64,000 nt of DNA, from assembly GCA_964630775.1 (NCBI GenBank), contig CAZVYY010000003.1, positions 62,001-126,000 on the forward strand, given 5' to 3'. Below the pieces are notes generated by a model, which saw only the letters and a list, made by a program, of their open reading frames with translations, made no database searches and was not told the DNA's origin. The position numbers and the translations under genes are program-made. Each line of letters opens with the position of its first letter. Within the stretch, counting starts at the first letter, position 1. Source of the DNA: Anaeroglomus sp964630775. Lineage in GTDB: Bacteria; Planctomycetota; Phycisphaerae; Sedimentisphaerales; Anaerohalosphaeraceae. Shown in pieces: positions 62,964-64,000 of the stretch.

Positions 62964-63644
62964 TTATTTTCCGCGCTGGCCGGACCAGAGCATGACCTGG
63001 AGTCGCGGGCCGAACGAAAAGCCGGTTCGCAGGCAGTAATCGGCCAGCCACATGGATTTTTCGAGGTATTGCTGGCGGTTGGTCGCCTGGGGCATCAGGA
63101 AGACATCCTGTGGGCGAACCTGACCAAGCTGGTGGATGGTGCGAACGACCTCATCAAGGTCGGCACGGGTGTCGATGACGAATTTGAGCTGATAAGGATA
63201 GGATCCCATCAGTTGGCGTATGGCGGCCAGATTCAGGCGAATCCGTTCATGGGTGGATGCCTGAATGGGGTCGGTCGGGGTGGAATTGGATAATTTAGGG
63301 CTGATACTCATCAATTCACAGGGCAAATCCGGGATAAACATGATGCCCGAGGTCTCGATGGTCAGATGTATCCCCGGCCGGCGGACCATGTTAATAAATG
63401 CCGGCAGATTGGGCTGGGTCAGGGGTTCGCCGCCCGTAATGACGACATGGTGGGCCGGATAACTCTGGATCTGTTCGGAAAGCCATTCGGGGGTGAATTT
63501 TTTTCCGGCCGAGCCGCTTTGGGCATATTGAGTATCGCACCAGCGGCAGCGTAAAGGACATCCTGCCAGCCGGAGAAACAGGCTGGGGACACCGGCCAAG
63601 CGGCCTTCGCCCTGAAGGCTGTAAAATAATTCATTAATCATCAT
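62964..63644 (-). CDS. queE: 7-carboxy-7-deazaguanine synthase
   Basis: About 226 residues. This small radical SAM enzyme makes 7-carboxy-7-deazaguanine for queuosine. The cluster motif is CPLRCRWCD (Cys29, Cys33, Cys36), with YSLQGEGRLAGVPSLFLRL before it and VVITGGEPL after. The ATG at 63644 was preferred over the GTG at 63650; another ATG is at 63641. Other queuosine genes are not in the window. Confidence 0.94.
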   Translation of the reverse strand: MMINELFYSLQGEGRLAGVPSLFLRLAGCPLRCRWCDTQYAQSGSAGKKFTPEWLSEQIQSYPAHHVVITGGEPLTQPNLPAFINMVRRPGIHLTIETSGIMFIPDLPCELMSISPKLSNSTPTDPIQASTHERIRLNLAAIRQLMGSYPYQLKFVIDTRADLDEVVRTIHQLGQVRPQDVFLMPQATNRQQYLEKSMWLADYCLRTGFSFGPRLQVMLWSGQRGK

Positions 63645-63722
63645 CAGCACTCAGTTTCGTCCATTTTGGCCTGAAAATCAAGCTGTTTTGGGCTGAAATC
63701 GAACAAATCCATCGAAAACCTC

Positions 63723-63750
63723 TTGCAAGCATAAGAAAAATCGCTATACT
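63723..63750 (+). promoter_or_regulatory. promoter of the tRNA-Met gene
   Basis: TTGCAA (63723-63728), 16 bases, TATACT (63745-63750), about 35 bases before the mature tRNA. Confidence 0.65.
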
Positions 63751-63785
63751 TTTCAGACTCTGGCAGGCTTAACAAACCTGTTCAA

Positions 63786-63857
63786 GGCGGCGTAGCTCAG
63801 GGGTAGAGCGTGGGATTCATAAGCCCGTGGTCAGTGGTTCAAATCCACTCGCCGCTA
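63786..63857 (+). tRNA. tRNA-Met (anticodon CAU)
   Basis: 72 bases: acceptor GGCGGCG with CGCCGCT (first pair G-U), D-arm TAGCTCAGGGGTAGAGC, anticodon loop TTCATAA, T-arm AGTGG-TTCAAAT-CCACT, discriminator A. The lack of three G-C pairs next to the loop and the paired first base argue for the elongator form. CCA is not encoded. Confidence 0.93.
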
Positions 63858-63921
63858 TTTTTTTTAAGTCAGGATTAATTCAAGGCTTAAAAACGCGGAT
63901 GGCAAGCCATTCAGCGAGCCC

Positions 63922-63994
63922 GCCCCCATCGTCTAGAGGCCCAGGACATCGGGTTCTCATCCCGGAAACAGGGGTTCGAATCCCCTTGGGGGTA
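63922..63994 (+). tRNA. tRNA-Glu (anticodon CUC)
   Basis: 73 bases: acceptor GCCCCCA with TGGGGGT, anticodon arm TCGGG-TTCTCAT-CCCGG, T-arm AGGGG-TTCGAAT-CCCCT, discriminator A. CCA is not encoded. It is 64 bases after tRNA-Met and may share its promoter. Confidence 0.95.
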
Positions 63995-64000
63995 TTTTCT

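Overview
The window reads as chromosomal DNA of a carbohydrate-degrading Planctomycetota bacterium, most likely class Phycisphaerae. This is inferred from the gene families. They include ECF sigma factor/FecR pairs followed by LamG proteins, a PEP-CTERM protein, short dockerin-like C-terminal tails (D-x-N-x-D-G...W-L) on several secreted proteins, a ThiD2-ThiE fusion, an EF-G of the spirochaete/planctomycete type with HIDSGKTT in the P-loop, and Kdo synthesis implying a lipopolysaccharide outer membrane.

Region 1 (1-29.6 kb) is mostly polysaccharide degradation, mainly pectin. A GH9 (cut by the window edge) and a GH3 lipoprotein form a minus-strand pair behind a promoter with a perfect palindrome. 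Two paralogous regulatory cassettes follow. Each is an ECF sigma factor, then a membrane FecR protein with a C-terminal NPCBM-like carbohydrate-binding domain (start overlapping the sigma stop as ATGA), then secreted LamG-type proteins. Each cassette is transcribed divergently from pectin enzymes: cassette 1 from GH43-like/GH28, GH106/CE12 and PL10 genes, and cassette 2 from a PL11 rhamnogalacturonan lyase with PA14 and dockerin-like domains. I infer that these work as two sensor-regulated pectin/rhamnogalacturonan utilisation loci without SusC/SusD genes. Two housekeeping genes (trpS, scpA), a CBS protein and a 788-residue secreted protein with a dockerin-like tail follow.

Region 2 (29.6-46 kb) is mixed core and accessory genes: ThiD2-ThiE with a structured upstream region, a frameshifted thioredoxin/redoxin-like pseudogene, an ExbD without an adjacent ExbB, a solitary NusG paralogue, XerC, a radical SAM protein overlapping kdsA, a lipid kinase, a CYTH protein, an rnpA-merR-MCE overlapping gene run without rpmH, an isolated GspF, a PTS EIIA-like protein, a coiled-coil lipoprotein, and accA with a terminator-like hairpin in its leader.

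Region 3 (46-56 kb) holds tyrA and then a sulfur-acquisition cluster: an Rrf2 regulator, a DUF2292/YezD-like small protein, an outer-membrane porin, the sulfate ABC transporter (Sbp-CysT-CysW-CysA), cysteine synthase and a cystathionine gamma-synthase/lyase. A dyad of the form TACGAC-N7-GTCGTA lies at the rrf2 promoter and recurs just after rrf2, suggesting one shared operator.

Region 4 (56-64 kb) is informational: fusA, gyrA, holA, queE and tRNA-Leu(GAG), tRNA-Met(CAU) and tRNA-Glu(CUC). GyrA carries Gln and Gly at the positions equal to E. coli Ser83 and Asp87. No CRISPR array, intact insertion sequence, prophage or rRNA gene was seen.
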